Made by a program: the position numbers and the translations under genes. DNA of 64,000 nt from Ziziphus jujuba. Its lineage: Eukaryota > Streptophyta > Magnoliopsida > Rosales > Rhamnaceae. This document shows, piece by piece, positions 1 through 12,207 of this stretch. The stretch lies in contig NC_083387.1 of NCBI RefSeq assembly GCF_031755915.1, forward strand, positions 21,471,001-21,535,000, in the 5' to 3' direction. A model generated the notes under the pieces. The model was not told the origin of the DNA. It worked only from the letters and a program-made list of their open reading frames with translations, and did no database searches. How positions within the stretch are numbered: position 1 is the first letter of the stretch; every line of letters begins with the position of its first letter.

Positions 1-3000
1 GATACAACATAAATTTTTGGTTAATATTATTTATTTTTTACACCAGTATTCAGTATTTAAAAGTACATTTTGAAACAATATATATATATACACATAATTC
101 ATCTCTTATTATTAAAATATCTAGATGAAATTGATGCAGATTTCAACATTACACAATATGTTGTAGGAAGCCTTTTTTTTTTTTTTTTTTTACACAAGAT
201 ATTGCGTAATGTAGGAATCTGCATCAAATTCCATCAAGGTGATCTGATGAGAAACTATCTATAAGAAACTATATATATTTATATATGTATAGTATATCAA
301 ATAACAAAGTAATTGATTTTTCCCTTTACATGGAAAAAAAAAAAAGAATAATAAATAATACCAAATCAATTATTTTCAAATTGTTTGTGTCCAAACTATG
401 AATTTTTATTGCTAAGAGATGAAAGTAAATTAATGAAAAATTGAGGTTCTCTATCTAAACCCATATAAAATAAAGGAATTGGCTGCCTTCATACTCAATA
501 GGAAGATGCAAAATAGTTAGTTATATTACACAATAATTACAAAATTAAATCAGGTGTTTTAAATTACATTATCCACTATTATCGTTAGAGTTTTGCTTGC
601 TTAAGAATGGATCAATAATAGGTTTTATCATTTCAACTTGGAACATGATGAAAGACATAGATAACCATGTTGTGCTCATAAACCTCTTGACTTAAATATT
701 ATATGTATTCTAAAGAAAGAAACAAATTAATTAATTAAATATGACACTACTATTCTATATAAATTTGAACATTGTGCACTAAGTATATTTAATTACATTA
801 TAATTTCATAAAATTGATATTCCTAAAAAAAGAAAAAGAGATGAGGTTAAAATGCATTTAGAGAGATCATAGAGAGACCAAGTGTATATTCTTCATTATT
901 TAAGTTCTCAAATTTTATTTTATTTTTTATTTTGGGAGGGGGTGAAAGGTTAAATTCTACTAATAAAACAATTTAAATTTAAATTTGAATCCAATCAGCT
1001 AACCCCAACTCCACCTATAGTGTCACAGTATTGGTTGCTTTTGCAAGGTCCATCATATATGATCTTCATCGAATACCATCTCTTATTACCTGCTATTATC
1101 TTTTGCAACTTTCTGATCAATTTTCAAATCTAATCTTTCGTTCAATGTTTTTTTATTACATATATTTATTCCTTGTTAGGCGTACATGTTAGTCACACCC
1201 ATATATATATATATATATATATAAATTAACAAAGTAATGAATTTTTAGTAAACATTTCTTTTTATTTGATGCGCAAGTAATAAAGCTTAGTCTTTGTGTG
1301 TTGTTTGAGGAAAAAATTAACTATAGATTTTCACAAGATTTAATGAAGTTGATGATCTAAAATCCATGAAAAGCATTGAGTCTTTTTTTTTTTTTTGGAA
1401 GAAGAAGATAAAGAAACAGAAAAAGTAATATAGATAAATTCTTATATAGGTAGAAAGAATTATAAATGGTAAATAGCCAAAAAAAAATTAAATTAACTCC
1501 TTTTATAATAAAGTCTAAATGGAATAAATGCAACATTGAAAAAAAACAAATAAATAAAAGTTGGCTTGACAAATAACCATACTATTGAGAAAATTACAAA
1601 AACGACCTTCTAACTTCATTAATTTATTAAAACCTAAGCAAATAGGTGATTTGATAAATAATCCTAACATTTAAAAAAATTACAAAAGTGTCATTTAATA
1701 TTTTATTCGCACTTTTACTATTGCTATAACTTATTATCATGATTTTGATATTGAAATGGAAATTAAACACCTTAGTTAGATCAAAGTAAATAAATAAACA
1801 AAATAATTTTGTTATTAGACTAGTGACAAAACACAAAATTAAATTGATATTTAACAATTAGTCTAAAATCAAATCTTTGTATTGAGATTAATATCATAAC
1901 TTTCTTTTTTTAACCTTTGGAATGTTTCAAAATTGAGATTTAAAATTGATTTATTAACCATTGAATTTCAACATGTTCATTTTTTTTTTAAATACAATTT
2001 TAATATATCATTAAATATATATATATTTTATCATCTTTAATTTTTAAATATATCCTCCGCGGAGGATATCTAGACTTAAGTGCCAAATACTGTGGGATAT
2101 GCCATTCACCCAAGAAAAAAAATGCAATGAGATTTGTCAAGTACAATGGTCAATTTTACATTTAGGGCTTGAGTTTCTTGGTACTATTCATAAAGTTATG
2201 TACTCCTGCAAGTCTATTCATAATCGACATCGTTCTCCATGTCATCTCTTCTACTTCACATATAACTAAAAGAAATGGAGTGGTCACATTTATTTTATTT
2301 TTATTGAAACAAACTTCATTAGAGAAAAATAGTCTCTTTTTTTTTTTTTTTTTTTCAAATAGTGAAAAATAGTCATGCAGGGGTATCGTCCATCCAAATA
2401 TAAAAATGATCAAAATGCATAGTAAATCTGACCAACTCATGAGCCACTCTCTATGAATTGGAAATAGAAGATCTCAACTTGATTGAAATATTTTATACCA
2501 CATAATATGATATTAATGTAATGGTTAGAATTAAATTCAATCATTTTGCTTAAAGTTAAACAACATTCTAAACTTCTAATAACATTAAAATGACATTAGC
2601 TTCACTTTTATGTTTATTTTAAATAAAGATCTAATCAATATATTATTGTCCCTTTTTTCCAAATCAAAATATTGTTAAAATTAATATATACCTAGCTATT
2701 TAAATTAAAGAATATAAATATAAACTACCATAACAAAATGTTGATTTATCAACCTATTTAATAATTTAAAAACTTCACAAAATTTTTTTTTTAAAGAAAA
2801 CCATAGTAAAACAGTTTTGTTTTATAGTTTTTGGTGGCTCATTGGTGTGTGTATATATATATATATATTAAATTTATCTATATGTATAAAAATAAATTTG
2901 TATTTTGAATTTAGTATTTATTTAATATATATATATATATATATATTTAACATTAACCTAAAAAATAAGTTATAAATATAAAAACTACTAACTATACGAT

Positions 3001-4199
3001 TTATTTCTTAAAACTACTCAATTTATTAATTTATATGATATATAAAAGTTGAAAAGTCATTAAAAAAATTGCCACGTATTATCATAACATTCTTTTAAAT
3101 TTTTTTAAAATTAATTTTTTAACCTTTTATTGGTTGTACCCAAAAATATATATTTTTATTATTTTAAAATTTTATGTGATATAAAATATATCTACATATA
3201 TATGGTTCCCTTAATCAAATATATTTTAAATATTTGGAAAATAATAAAGATATTTCTTTATTTGGGGCAAAAAAATTACATAAATAATGTAAGTTTTTTT
3301 ATTGGTGGAAAAAATTTGACATATTCTTTTAGGAATATGATTGTTAAATATGGTAAAGTATAATTAATATTCAAAATAAATTATTTAATTATATTTTATT
3401 TACTAAATAAGCTAAATACATTTGGGTATAAATTAAAAGTAACACTTTAGGTTGTTTAAAATTTTGATGTTAAATATTTTGGCGTTTTTTATATTTTTGT
3501 TTTGGTCATTAAAATTCTTTTTCTATTTTTTATTGTTTAGTTTCAATTTAATTTTTTTGATTGAATCCTATTCATGATCATCTGAATCATGAGCAATATC
3601 ATGGATCATGATATGGATTTTTGGTTGAAGTTGATATTGCTGAATCAAAATATGTTGCAAAAACCAATCCAAAACAATAAAAGGCTTTTGAGGAAGATTC
3701 CTCACTAATTGTTAATTCACCTTTATATATCGAATTTTTAAAAAATAATAGAGGACAAGAATCTGAAAATAAGAAAATGTAAAAGATTATTCAGGGTGAG
3801 AACATATAAAAAAGAATGATACCATTATTTTGGCAGTTAGGTGATACTGAAATTCTCAAACTTTTTATAACTGTATTAAATAAGAAGTAACTTACGGAGA
3901 TTAATGATTTATCCTTAACAATATTGTTGTTGTTGTTGTTGTTGTTTTTTTTTTTTTTTTCCTTATTAGGTTTCAATTTTTTGTTAGAATCTATTGTGTT
4001 TCAAAAATAATATTTTAATTTTTAATCTGAATTGAAATAAAAATAAAAATTTTATTTATTTACTATTATTATTTTTTTATATTTTAAATTGATGTTGCTT
4101 TGACCGTTTCCAATAATCTAATATTTTAACTCAATTTGTTTGAATTTAATTTTCTTGAATTCAATGTATGACAATGAATTTTAAGTCAAGTAAAAGTAA
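1..4199. other. AT-rich intergenic DNA, no gene seen
   Basis: I see no coding exon here. The stretch is dominated by homopolymer A/T runs and short (AT)n microsatellites (for example around 1201-1222, 2852-2868 and 2926-2945). Short open frames exist but are low in complexity and match no family I recognise. A GC-rich perfect palindrome of 20 bp lies at 2050-2069. A (TTG)n tract followed by poly-T is at about 3920-3960. Confidence 0.7.
2050..2069. repeat. 20-bp perfect palindrome with GC-rich centre
   Basis: Reading ATATCCTCCG then its exact reverse complement, the sequence is fully palindromic over 20 bp and contains a SacII-type CCGCGG core in otherwise very AT-rich DNA. No neighbouring gene explains it. 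It may be a decayed inverted-repeat junction or chance. Confidence 0.6.
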
Positions 4200-6350
4200 C
4201 AATAATTAGCCTAATTGCATTTTAATTTTTATGATGGTACAGTTGTAAGACTGGATTCCATAAAGGTTCACCACAAAGGTAATCTTTTTCTAACAAATTC
4301 ATAGTCTTGAAGCATGTTGGAACATCATCTCTATCCCGTAAATTTTTATTTTTATTTTATGCATCTTTTATGATGATATATTTTGCATAATATTTACTTA
4401 ATATGAAGTTGTATTTATGATGTTCTCCACTTATTGGAGCATTCTCAATTCTAGGTTCAATGTTTTTTTTTTTTTTTTTTTGGTTTCTCTATACTCTGAT
4501 ATACAAAAGTAAAAAAAATGTTTAGTTTATAAAAATCCAAAAAAGAATATTGAAAGCAAATCAATGTTACTTGAAAGGAATAAAAAAACTTGAAAAATAG
4601 TTAGAATAAACAATATTAAAAAAAAGATTTTATAATCTATATATTCATATTTTTATTGGTTTGTTATATTTATTTTATTGTTTTATATATGGTAATTAAT
4701 AATGAGATTGATTTCTTTATTTGTATAATCAATGTATAATATCTTTATTGTGTTTTTATATTTATTTTATAAAAAATAAGATTTAATTTACAATAATTAT
4801 AATGATATTGATCTTTTTATTTTATTTTATTTCCATTTTTTAAAAGATAAATAAAAAAAATGTATATAATAAAAGCTATTTTTGTTATCAAAGATATTTC
4901 ATATAAAATTTCCATACAGTAATACATATTCATGCGTGATTATATAATAAATGAAATTTCAATATCATGATATATAGATTTTAAGAATGATAGAAGTTTA
5001 TAAAATAAATAATAATAATAATAAATATAGTTAAATTATATTATGAGGATTTAATATAAAGAAATTAGTTAGTTGCAAGGAATAAAAAGAAAAAAATAGT
5101 TATAATAAAAAACATTAAAAATGATTTTATAATCTATATATTAATATCTCTATTAGTATGTTATATTTATTTTATTGTTGAATAATAAGATTTTATATAT
5201 AGTAATTAATAATGAAATTGATTTTTTTATTTGTATAATCTATATATTAATATCTTTATTACTTTGTCATATTTATTTAATTGTAAAATAATAAATTACC
5301 TTATAACATAAAATATATGTAATTATAAATAAATTACCTTACAAATAGAAGGTAAATAATAATAATAATAATGATAATTAAATTATATTGTGAGGATTTA
5401 ATATGGAACAATTAATTACTACAAGGAATAAAAAAAAGATAGTTGGAATAAAAGATATTTAAAAAATTTATAATCTATATATTAATATTTTTGTTGGATT
5501 GTTATATCTATTTTATTGTAAAATAAAAAGATATTAAATATGGTAATTAGTAATGAAATTCCATGTACTAATACATATTCATATATGGATATATAATAAA
5601 TGGAATTTTAATATCATAATATATAGATTTCAATAATAAAATTGATATTTTTATTTAATCTTCTTAAAATATATATAGGCATAAATAAATTACTTATGAG
5701 TTAAAAATGTGTTTATAGGATAAATAATAATAATAATAGCCATAATAAAAACTATATTATGAGGATTTAATATGGAAAAATTAATTAATAAAAAGTAATT
5801 AAAGAGAAAAAAAGAAAGATAGTCAGAATAAAAAATATTACCTTTTTTTATAATATATATATTAATATATTTATTAGTTTATTGTTTTTATTTTTTTAAA
5901 TAATAAGATTTTACATGTAATAATTAATATGAGATTGATCTCTTTTATTTGTAAAATCTATATATTAATATATTTATTTATTTAAATTTATTTTATTGTA
6001 AAATAACAAAACTATTTACGATAATTAATAATGAGATTGATTTTTTTATTTAGTTTTTTTTTGAACTTTTAAAAAATAATGTAACAAACGTGCATATAAT
6101 AAAAGATATTCTTATTAATAAAGTTATTTCATACTAAAATTTCATATTGTAATATAAATCATATATGGATATGTAATAAATTAAACTTTAATATTTCAAT
6201 AATAAAATTGATCTACTTATTTAATCTTTTTAAAATATATATAATCATAAATACATTTGAATGAGAATTTAAATTCCATAAATAGAAAAAATTATATAGA
6301 TAAACATTTTTAAATTTAAAATCTAAAATTTCATAGTATTATATATAGAA
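4200..6350. repeat. Cluster of degenerate, roughly tandem repeats
   Basis: A module recurs at about 4627, 5114, 5468 and 5847, with partial repeats near 5230 and 5950. It contains TATAATCTATATATTAATAT, then a T-rich stretch ending in TTTATTTTATTG, then TAATTAATAATGAGATTGAT. Between copies a second shared block reads AGGATTTAATATGGA followed by an A-rich segment with AATAAAAAA. Spacing between copies is about 350-490 bp. The copies are clearly related but diverged, so this is an old local amplification rather than a young satellite. No open frame spans it. Confidence 0.6.
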
Positions 6351-9046
6351 GTCAAATTTTCAGTTCTTAATAAACTTTTACAATATAAATTAAAAAAAAA
6401 ATCCAAGTATACTTATTAATGATAAAAATTTTAAGTAAAATTTGAAATATAGTCAAGCAGGTTAATTTCAACAATCAGATCAACGCTAACAAAATGCAAT
6501 AAACATTCAAAGTTCGAGTCCTGAGATTTTGGAAGTCTTAAGCTTTGATGATAAATTAGAAATTAATATTCTTGAAATGATTTAAATGGACTAACAAGTT
6601 TTTTTTTATAATAATTTTATTACATATTAATGATATATTTGACACTATTATTATTATTATTATTTATTTCAGTATATCTAATTTCTATTTATTTTTAATT
6701 TTCTATTTTAGATTATTTTTAAATAATTTTTTATAACAAATAATATATATAATATAATTTAAAACTTTTATATGTAAACGTACATGTAACATGTAATAAC
6801 ATCAAAACTTAAATGCTATTATTTAATTATTATTTATGATTATATATATATACATATATATTATGTATAATAATATAACAATATTATACATTAGATTTTA
6901 TTTCTTTTGATTTAAAGTTTAAAATATTTTTCCAAATATCTATAGGGTGGAAGGATTCATGCTATAATAAATTGTTCATTGGTTCTTTATTTAAAACCAT
7001 TGATTCATAAAAGCCAAGTATATTTAATGTAGAATTTTATAGTAGGATTTAACAGAGCAAAATTTAAACCATAAGATACAAATACAAATTGAAATTTATG
7101 TCGTTTGCTAAAATTTTGAATGCAATTGAACTCAATGAACAAGAATTTTTTGATAAGTATGAAATTTATAATGTAATGATTTATGCTCCATAATTTTATA
7201 TATAATTTTATTTTTTATTTTTTTGAAGATATTATTAGAGAAGTTGTTGGAAAAAACAATGTAAAAAGCCTAGAATTTGGAGGAAAGACAAACAAAGCTC
7301 ATTGATGTTGTGCTTATGGATCTAAAGCATGTTTCATCTATAATTTGGATGCACGTTAAATGATAATCTTATTTACATATATTATTGTATAAGTTTTTGT
7401 GTTTATTTTATAGAAATACTAAGCATCGGTATACTTCGTCGGGCGATTTTGTAGATTAAATCAGTGATTATCTAAATTCAGGAAAAACAGAAACTATAAT
7501 TATAATACTTCAATTTTGTCAATGCAAAAAATTTAGAAGTTATATTTATAAATTTTTAAATACAGATAGATTCCAATTTCAAGATTTATCTATCTTACAT
7601 AAATGTTTGATTAAATTAAAAGCTACTTCATTGCAGGAAATATTAGAATATTCTATACTTTTTATATTTTGAAGTTGAATCAAGAAAGTTATTGAATTTC
7701 AAAATAAATATGTCTCTTTTTTTTGGGGAAAATGTTTAACTACAGGTATTATTATTTTATTTTACTCTAATAATTTTTTCTTTTGAAAATTGATGGGTGG
7801 GGGTCGTTGCAGCTCTTAAAGGATAAGTTAGCTATTTTCTTTATGTACTTACTCCGTCTCTAATGATCTAGAAAATGGAAAAAATTATTGTAAAAACTAT
7901 TGAAGAATTGGTGGAATCTATAGAGGTAGAAAAATAGTTCAAAAATAATATAGCAACATATATTTAGCAATCGTGCTTTGTGTTTTTTTTTTTTTAATAA
8001 AATATTTTTCTTTTGCTTTTTTAAAAAAGTTTTTTGTGTTTCTTTCTTCCTTTTTTTTTGAAAAAAAAAAATATAAACCTGTTTTGTAATTTTTTAAATA
8101 GATATATGCGTCCTTTGAAATCCCATCTCATTGCAGTTTGCGTTGAATATTATAAGTATATCGCTCAATTATATGGGATACCAAATAATTTAAGTAATTG
8201 GTACCTAGCAAAAAGGCAAAAATCAAAATAAATGGAAAGGGAATTGACATTGTCTTTGTTTATGTTTTGGAGCTGAATGCAGCACTATATATAAAATAAA
8301 AAAGAATTAAAAAAACAAAACTATAAAATGATTACTAATTACATATTGTTTTATTTATACCTAAATATTTGACAACAATTGTTTCACCTATTAATTAAAT
8401 GAGCGGATTTTTCTTTTTATGAAGATCGGTGATACTAATCCTGTAAAAGATGTCTAAAGAAAGTTAGCTTTGCTGGAATAAGATTTTATTATGAAAAATG
8501 TGACAAGTTTGAGTTTGCTGGAACTCGTAGGTAGAATAACTATCACTTTTTTTTTTTTTTTTTCACATGTCCAACTTTATCTGAAAAAATCAATTTTCAG
8601 TATAGGCTGTTATAGGTTACAGTCTACAAAGCTACAAATAAAAAATAGTTGAAAATGTTAATTTATGATAAGAATGGAGAATCTACCAATTCAACTACTA
8701 ATGTGGTTTTTAAGGAAGTTTTTTAAATTTAAATTAGTTATGTTAAATTGAAAGTTTTGATTTAAGGTTGTTTTTATGATGTTTTGTATTTGATTTAATT
8801 ATAATTTTTTTTCATAACTTATAATCAAAATTGCGATTATACATGCCGTGCATCCATAAATATATCACTAGTAATATTTTAAATAAGTAAAATAATCAAA
8901 TGATTTAAATTTGTTTAAAACATATAATTCTATATTATGTATCTAACTTGATATCCTCTAATTCTGAAAATGAAAGGATCCTAGTTTCTATGAACTACAT
9001 GGAGGGAAACACAATTGAATTGTGAGATGAGAACTCGTTTAAAAGG
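6351..9046. other. AT-rich intergenic DNA, no gene recognised
   Basis: There is no supportable gene. The part from about 7,200 to 8,240 is slightly less AT-rich and contains short coding-like fragments, possibly a very old transposon remnant, but I recognise no domain. At about 8,845-8,875 there is a short GC-richer motif ending in ACTAGT, of the kind seen at the ends of repetitive elements; its partner end was not found. Confidence 0.5.
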
Positions 9047-9056
9047 ATTAATTATT

Positions 9057-10149
9057 GGAAAATTAGTATCATTGCACTCTCGAAGTTTATTAGGTATGAG
9101 CTTTAGACCTTAAAAAAAATTTTGGCATTTTATTTTTTGGTAATTAGCATTTTGCTCTGTTGGTCCATCTATCAAAAATATAAACGGAATCGATATTGTG
9201 AGCACATGTGATCTTGCTAAGGAGTAAATAAGATGATTTCACTTGCCTGTTGATTTTTTTTTCTTCTTAAATTTGCTTTTTCTTTTTGTTAAAATTGCAT
9301 TAAACAAAAATTGGTAGATCGAGCTGAAAGTGAGAGACATGAAGGGTTGCGTTATGAAAGACGGTGCGAATCAATCTGAGAGAGGAAACAGGAGTTTGCC
9401 AATCATATCCAAAAAAACCGCATCTCTCTCTCTCTCTCTCTCTCTCTCTATGTTGTTCTCTTTTTTATTCATAAGAAATTTCAAGTATTTGAATAATGTT
9501 GTGATTTTGGACTCTTGGTAATTCTTAGGTACTAAAATTTTAGTACAGTTGCTGAGAAAACTGAAAGAGAGATTGTATGTCCTTTTTGTTGTAGAAGCTA
9601 AGTCGAAATTTTTATTCTTCTCCATTCTTGCACACCAATTTAGTTTAAGCATGGCGTCAGTGTTTGCATTGAATACTTCTTCAAGCATGGTGTCCAAGAA
9701 GAAATGTTTATTCTTCTCCCTCTCTCAGATCGGTCTCTCCTTCCCTTCTTTCCTAGCCTCTTTGTCTCCCACTCTCAATTTGCCAATTTTCCTTAATATT
9801 TTTATTGACTTTCTAAAAGTTTTTAAAAATTATATTGTGGCTTTTATAAACTTTTAAAATTTTTTATAAAATACAATGACTTCTCAATTCAATAAAAATC
9901 AATTAATTTTGATTGAACACCCCATTATTGGGCAATTTTAACAAAAATAGAAGAGGCAAGTGAAATGACTCTATTTACCCCTGTATAGGGATCATCTGAT
10001 ATGCACATAATCAATTCCTTTTGGGGTTTTTAACAAAGTGACCAACAATATAAGGATTATGTGAATTTAAAGTGCAAAATATTAGAAAAATTCTTTCGGA
10101 TGCAAAATATCAACCTGATAAAATTCGAGGTGCAACCATATTAACTTCC
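9057..10149. mobile_element. Mutator-like non-autonomous element with ~250-bp inverted ends
   Basis: The left arm (9057 to about 9310) and right arm (about 9900 to 10149) are imperfect inverted copies of each other. Both share, in reverse complement, a TTGCAC..TCGAA block near the tip, TTGGTC in the middle and TCATTTCACTTGCCT near the inner end. The flanks are ATTAATTATT (9047-9056) and ATTAGTTATT (10150-10159), a 10-bp target duplication with one mismatch. Long inverted ends plus a 9-11 bp duplication are typical of Mutator-like elements. The ~590-bp interior (9310-9900) contains a (CT)n tract and short open frames that match no transposase, so it is non-autonomous and may carry captured host sequence. 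Confidence 0.7.
9423..9449. repeat. (CT)n microsatellite
   Basis: An uninterrupted CT dinucleotide run lies in the interior of the Mutator-like element. Confidence 0.9.
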
Positions 10150-10159
10150 ATTAGTTATT

Positions 10160-10672
10160 TTACTCGTATTATTATTTTTTTTTGGGGCAATATTTTACTC
10201 ATAGTACAACAAAATAAGAATTTACCGTACTATTAATTATTTGATATCCTCCAATATAAATTATAGGGATAACCATGGTTTACCCTCTCAATTACACAAG
10301 TTTTTAGAGTTTGCCTCCTATACTACAAATTTCCTTACATAGTCCCTAAATTATTAGGTTTTAGTCCGTTAAATCTAATTATGCATTTTGATAGATGAAT
10401 TTGAAAATTAAACATGAATAATTCATGTAACTCAGTTTAAAAAATGTTTTATTCTATTTTGCTTTACCTTTAAACAATATTCATGATTAATTGCAGTAAA
10501 TTTATTAAGGAAAATTGTTTGATTTGACCAAAGGACAAGAATGATAATTTAGTAGGTAAATATAAAAGTTTTTGTAGTATAGAGGACAAACTGCAAAAGG
10601 AAAATTTCCTAACTTTATTATATTTGAAACAAATTTATATGAAATTTTACATAATTATCAGAGGAATTGCTA
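10160..10672. other. Intergenic, nothing recognised
   Basis: AT-rich sequence between the Mutator-like element and the LINE tail. I see no gene or structured repeat. Confidence 0.5.
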
Positions 10673-10688
10673 TTGAAAATGCATATTT

Positions 10689-10929
10689 TTTTTGATAAAT
10701 AAATAAGGGGGGTTATACTAACTAAAACGGAGGCAAAATACACGAAACCGATCAAGATCAGGTGGAGGGAGTTAACCACTCTCCTTGTTCATCGCCTCAA
10801 CAGAAGTTCTAGGAAACAAACAACGGGGCACAAACCCTGACCAACCAAAAGACAGACCCCAACTAGCGATATAATGAGCTAGTTTATTATTGTTTCTTGG
10901 GGTCCAAGCAAAACAGACAGAAGTCAGAT
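10689..10929 (-). mobile_element. 5'-truncated LINE insertion (RNase H tail)
   Basis: The minus strand reads the C-terminal end of an RNase H-like domain of plant non-LTR retrotransposons. The recognisable pattern is W-x-P-R-x-x-N-x-x-A-H, then ASWGLSFG and P-R-x-x-F-P, with a stop at about 10772. The 3' end on the minus strand runs into a short A stretch (T run at 10689-10691 and adjacent on the plus strand). An exact 16-bp direct repeat, TTGAAAATGCATATTT, flanks the 241-bp insert at 10673-10688 and 10930-10945. Heavy 5' truncation, an A-tail and a long duplication are the marks of target-primed reverse transcription. Confidence 0.8.
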
Positions 10930-11073
10930 TTGAAAATGCATATTTGATTCTCAAATTTATCACCATTGATTTCCCCACTTAAGTTGATTTTTTTTTTTTT
11001 TTAAGGATTTTATAAATGATTACATTTTAGAGAAACACTACTAGTTGCACTGCATAAAACACTTTACGTAATG

Positions 11074-11228
11074 CCATAAATTTTTAAATACCATAATGCC
11101 CATGTTAAATTTTTTAGATGATAGGCAAAAGAACTGAAACTCACGTTGGACCCATAAATTTTAAGTACAATAATGCCTTTGTTAAATTTTTTAGATGATG
11201 GGCAAAAGAAATGAAACTCAAGTTGGAC
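11074..11228. repeat. Two-unit tandem repeat of ~78 bp
   Basis: The units 11074-11151 and 11152-11228 share the order CCATAAATTTT, AATGCC, GTTAAATTTTTTAGATGAT, GGCAAAAGAA and TTGGAC, with about ten differences. No gene overlaps them. Confidence 0.8.
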
Positions 11229-12021
11229 AAAAAAATAGATTGGAAGACAACCAAAATGACAACAACACATTAGAAGATTATATTAAAGCCGATATCTAAG
11301 CTTTGTCTTGTTTGTTGAGGCGGTCGTAGTTCTTAAAGAGGATTGGTCATTGTTAAGTGTCAATAGTAGGTGTAAAACTCTGGGGTTTGATAATGAAATC
11401 GGCATCATTTTAAGCTGGGTCGGCGTATGTGCGATTGTTGAGTGGATTTTGTTGTCTAATACGACGTTGTTTTTGGCTTGGTGCTTCTTCTTCTTCTTCT
11501 TCTTCTGCGACTGGGAAATCTTGACCTTCGACTAAGAAATCTTCTACTTCCATAATCATGCTTCTCCCCTATTCTTGTTTGGCCTTTTTGTACCCAAACC
11601 CAATTTACGACTTCATCTATTTTAACCCACTCTCTATCCTACCTTCACGACTCTCTCTTCCTTCTCTTTACCATCATCTATCATTCCTGTCATCATCATT
11701 TAATTTCAGGGAATTGATTGAATCTGGTAAGAGAATTGATTAAAATGAAGAATTGGCTTAGAATGTCATAGCTTTTTATTATAATTTTTGCAAAGGAGAT
11801 TGATATATGATGATGATGGAGTTTCATTTGGATTGAAGGACTTGAATCTTTTGGATTTAGCCATGGAAGCAAAGCAGAGGCTCTAATTTGCATGTGAAAG
11901 GAAGAAAACTAACTCGAGAAAAATTAAATAAGGATATTTCGATAATTTAAATATGTATAAGATTGTATATAATTCTTTTTGCAATTCAAGAAGAACTACT
12001 CTGTATTTTATTTTTTTATAA

Positions 12022-12207
12022 GTAATGCTATAGACACTATTTAGTCTATTAAATTATTTATAAAATATATACCTATTATTATTTAATTAGTTAACATATT
12101 AATATATCTAATAATACATAAGTCTGAACTAAATATATACCAATCAAATAATAACATATATGCACTTAATAAATAACTTGGTAAACTAGATAATATTTTA
12201 ATATTAC
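12022..12207. repeat. Possible MITE-like inverted-repeat element
   Basis: The ends GTAATGCTATAGACACTATT and, in reverse complement, GTAATATTAAAATATTATCT align imperfectly. Both continue into a TTATTTAT block inwards. Length ~186 bp, with no coding capacity. The target duplication is unclear. Confidence 0.35.

Noticed and set aside
7220..8231. Possible ancient transposase or gene relic
   Set aside because: Only short broken frames; I could not identify any conserved motif.
9330..9857. Open frames on both strands inside the first Mutator-like element
   Set aside because: They run through a CT microsatellite and lack any recognisable domain; possible captured DNA is noted in the findings instead.
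11308..11743. Two adjacent plus-strand frames that look slightly gene-like
   Set aside because: No domain, no convincing splice signals or homologous wording; includes a (TTC)n tract.
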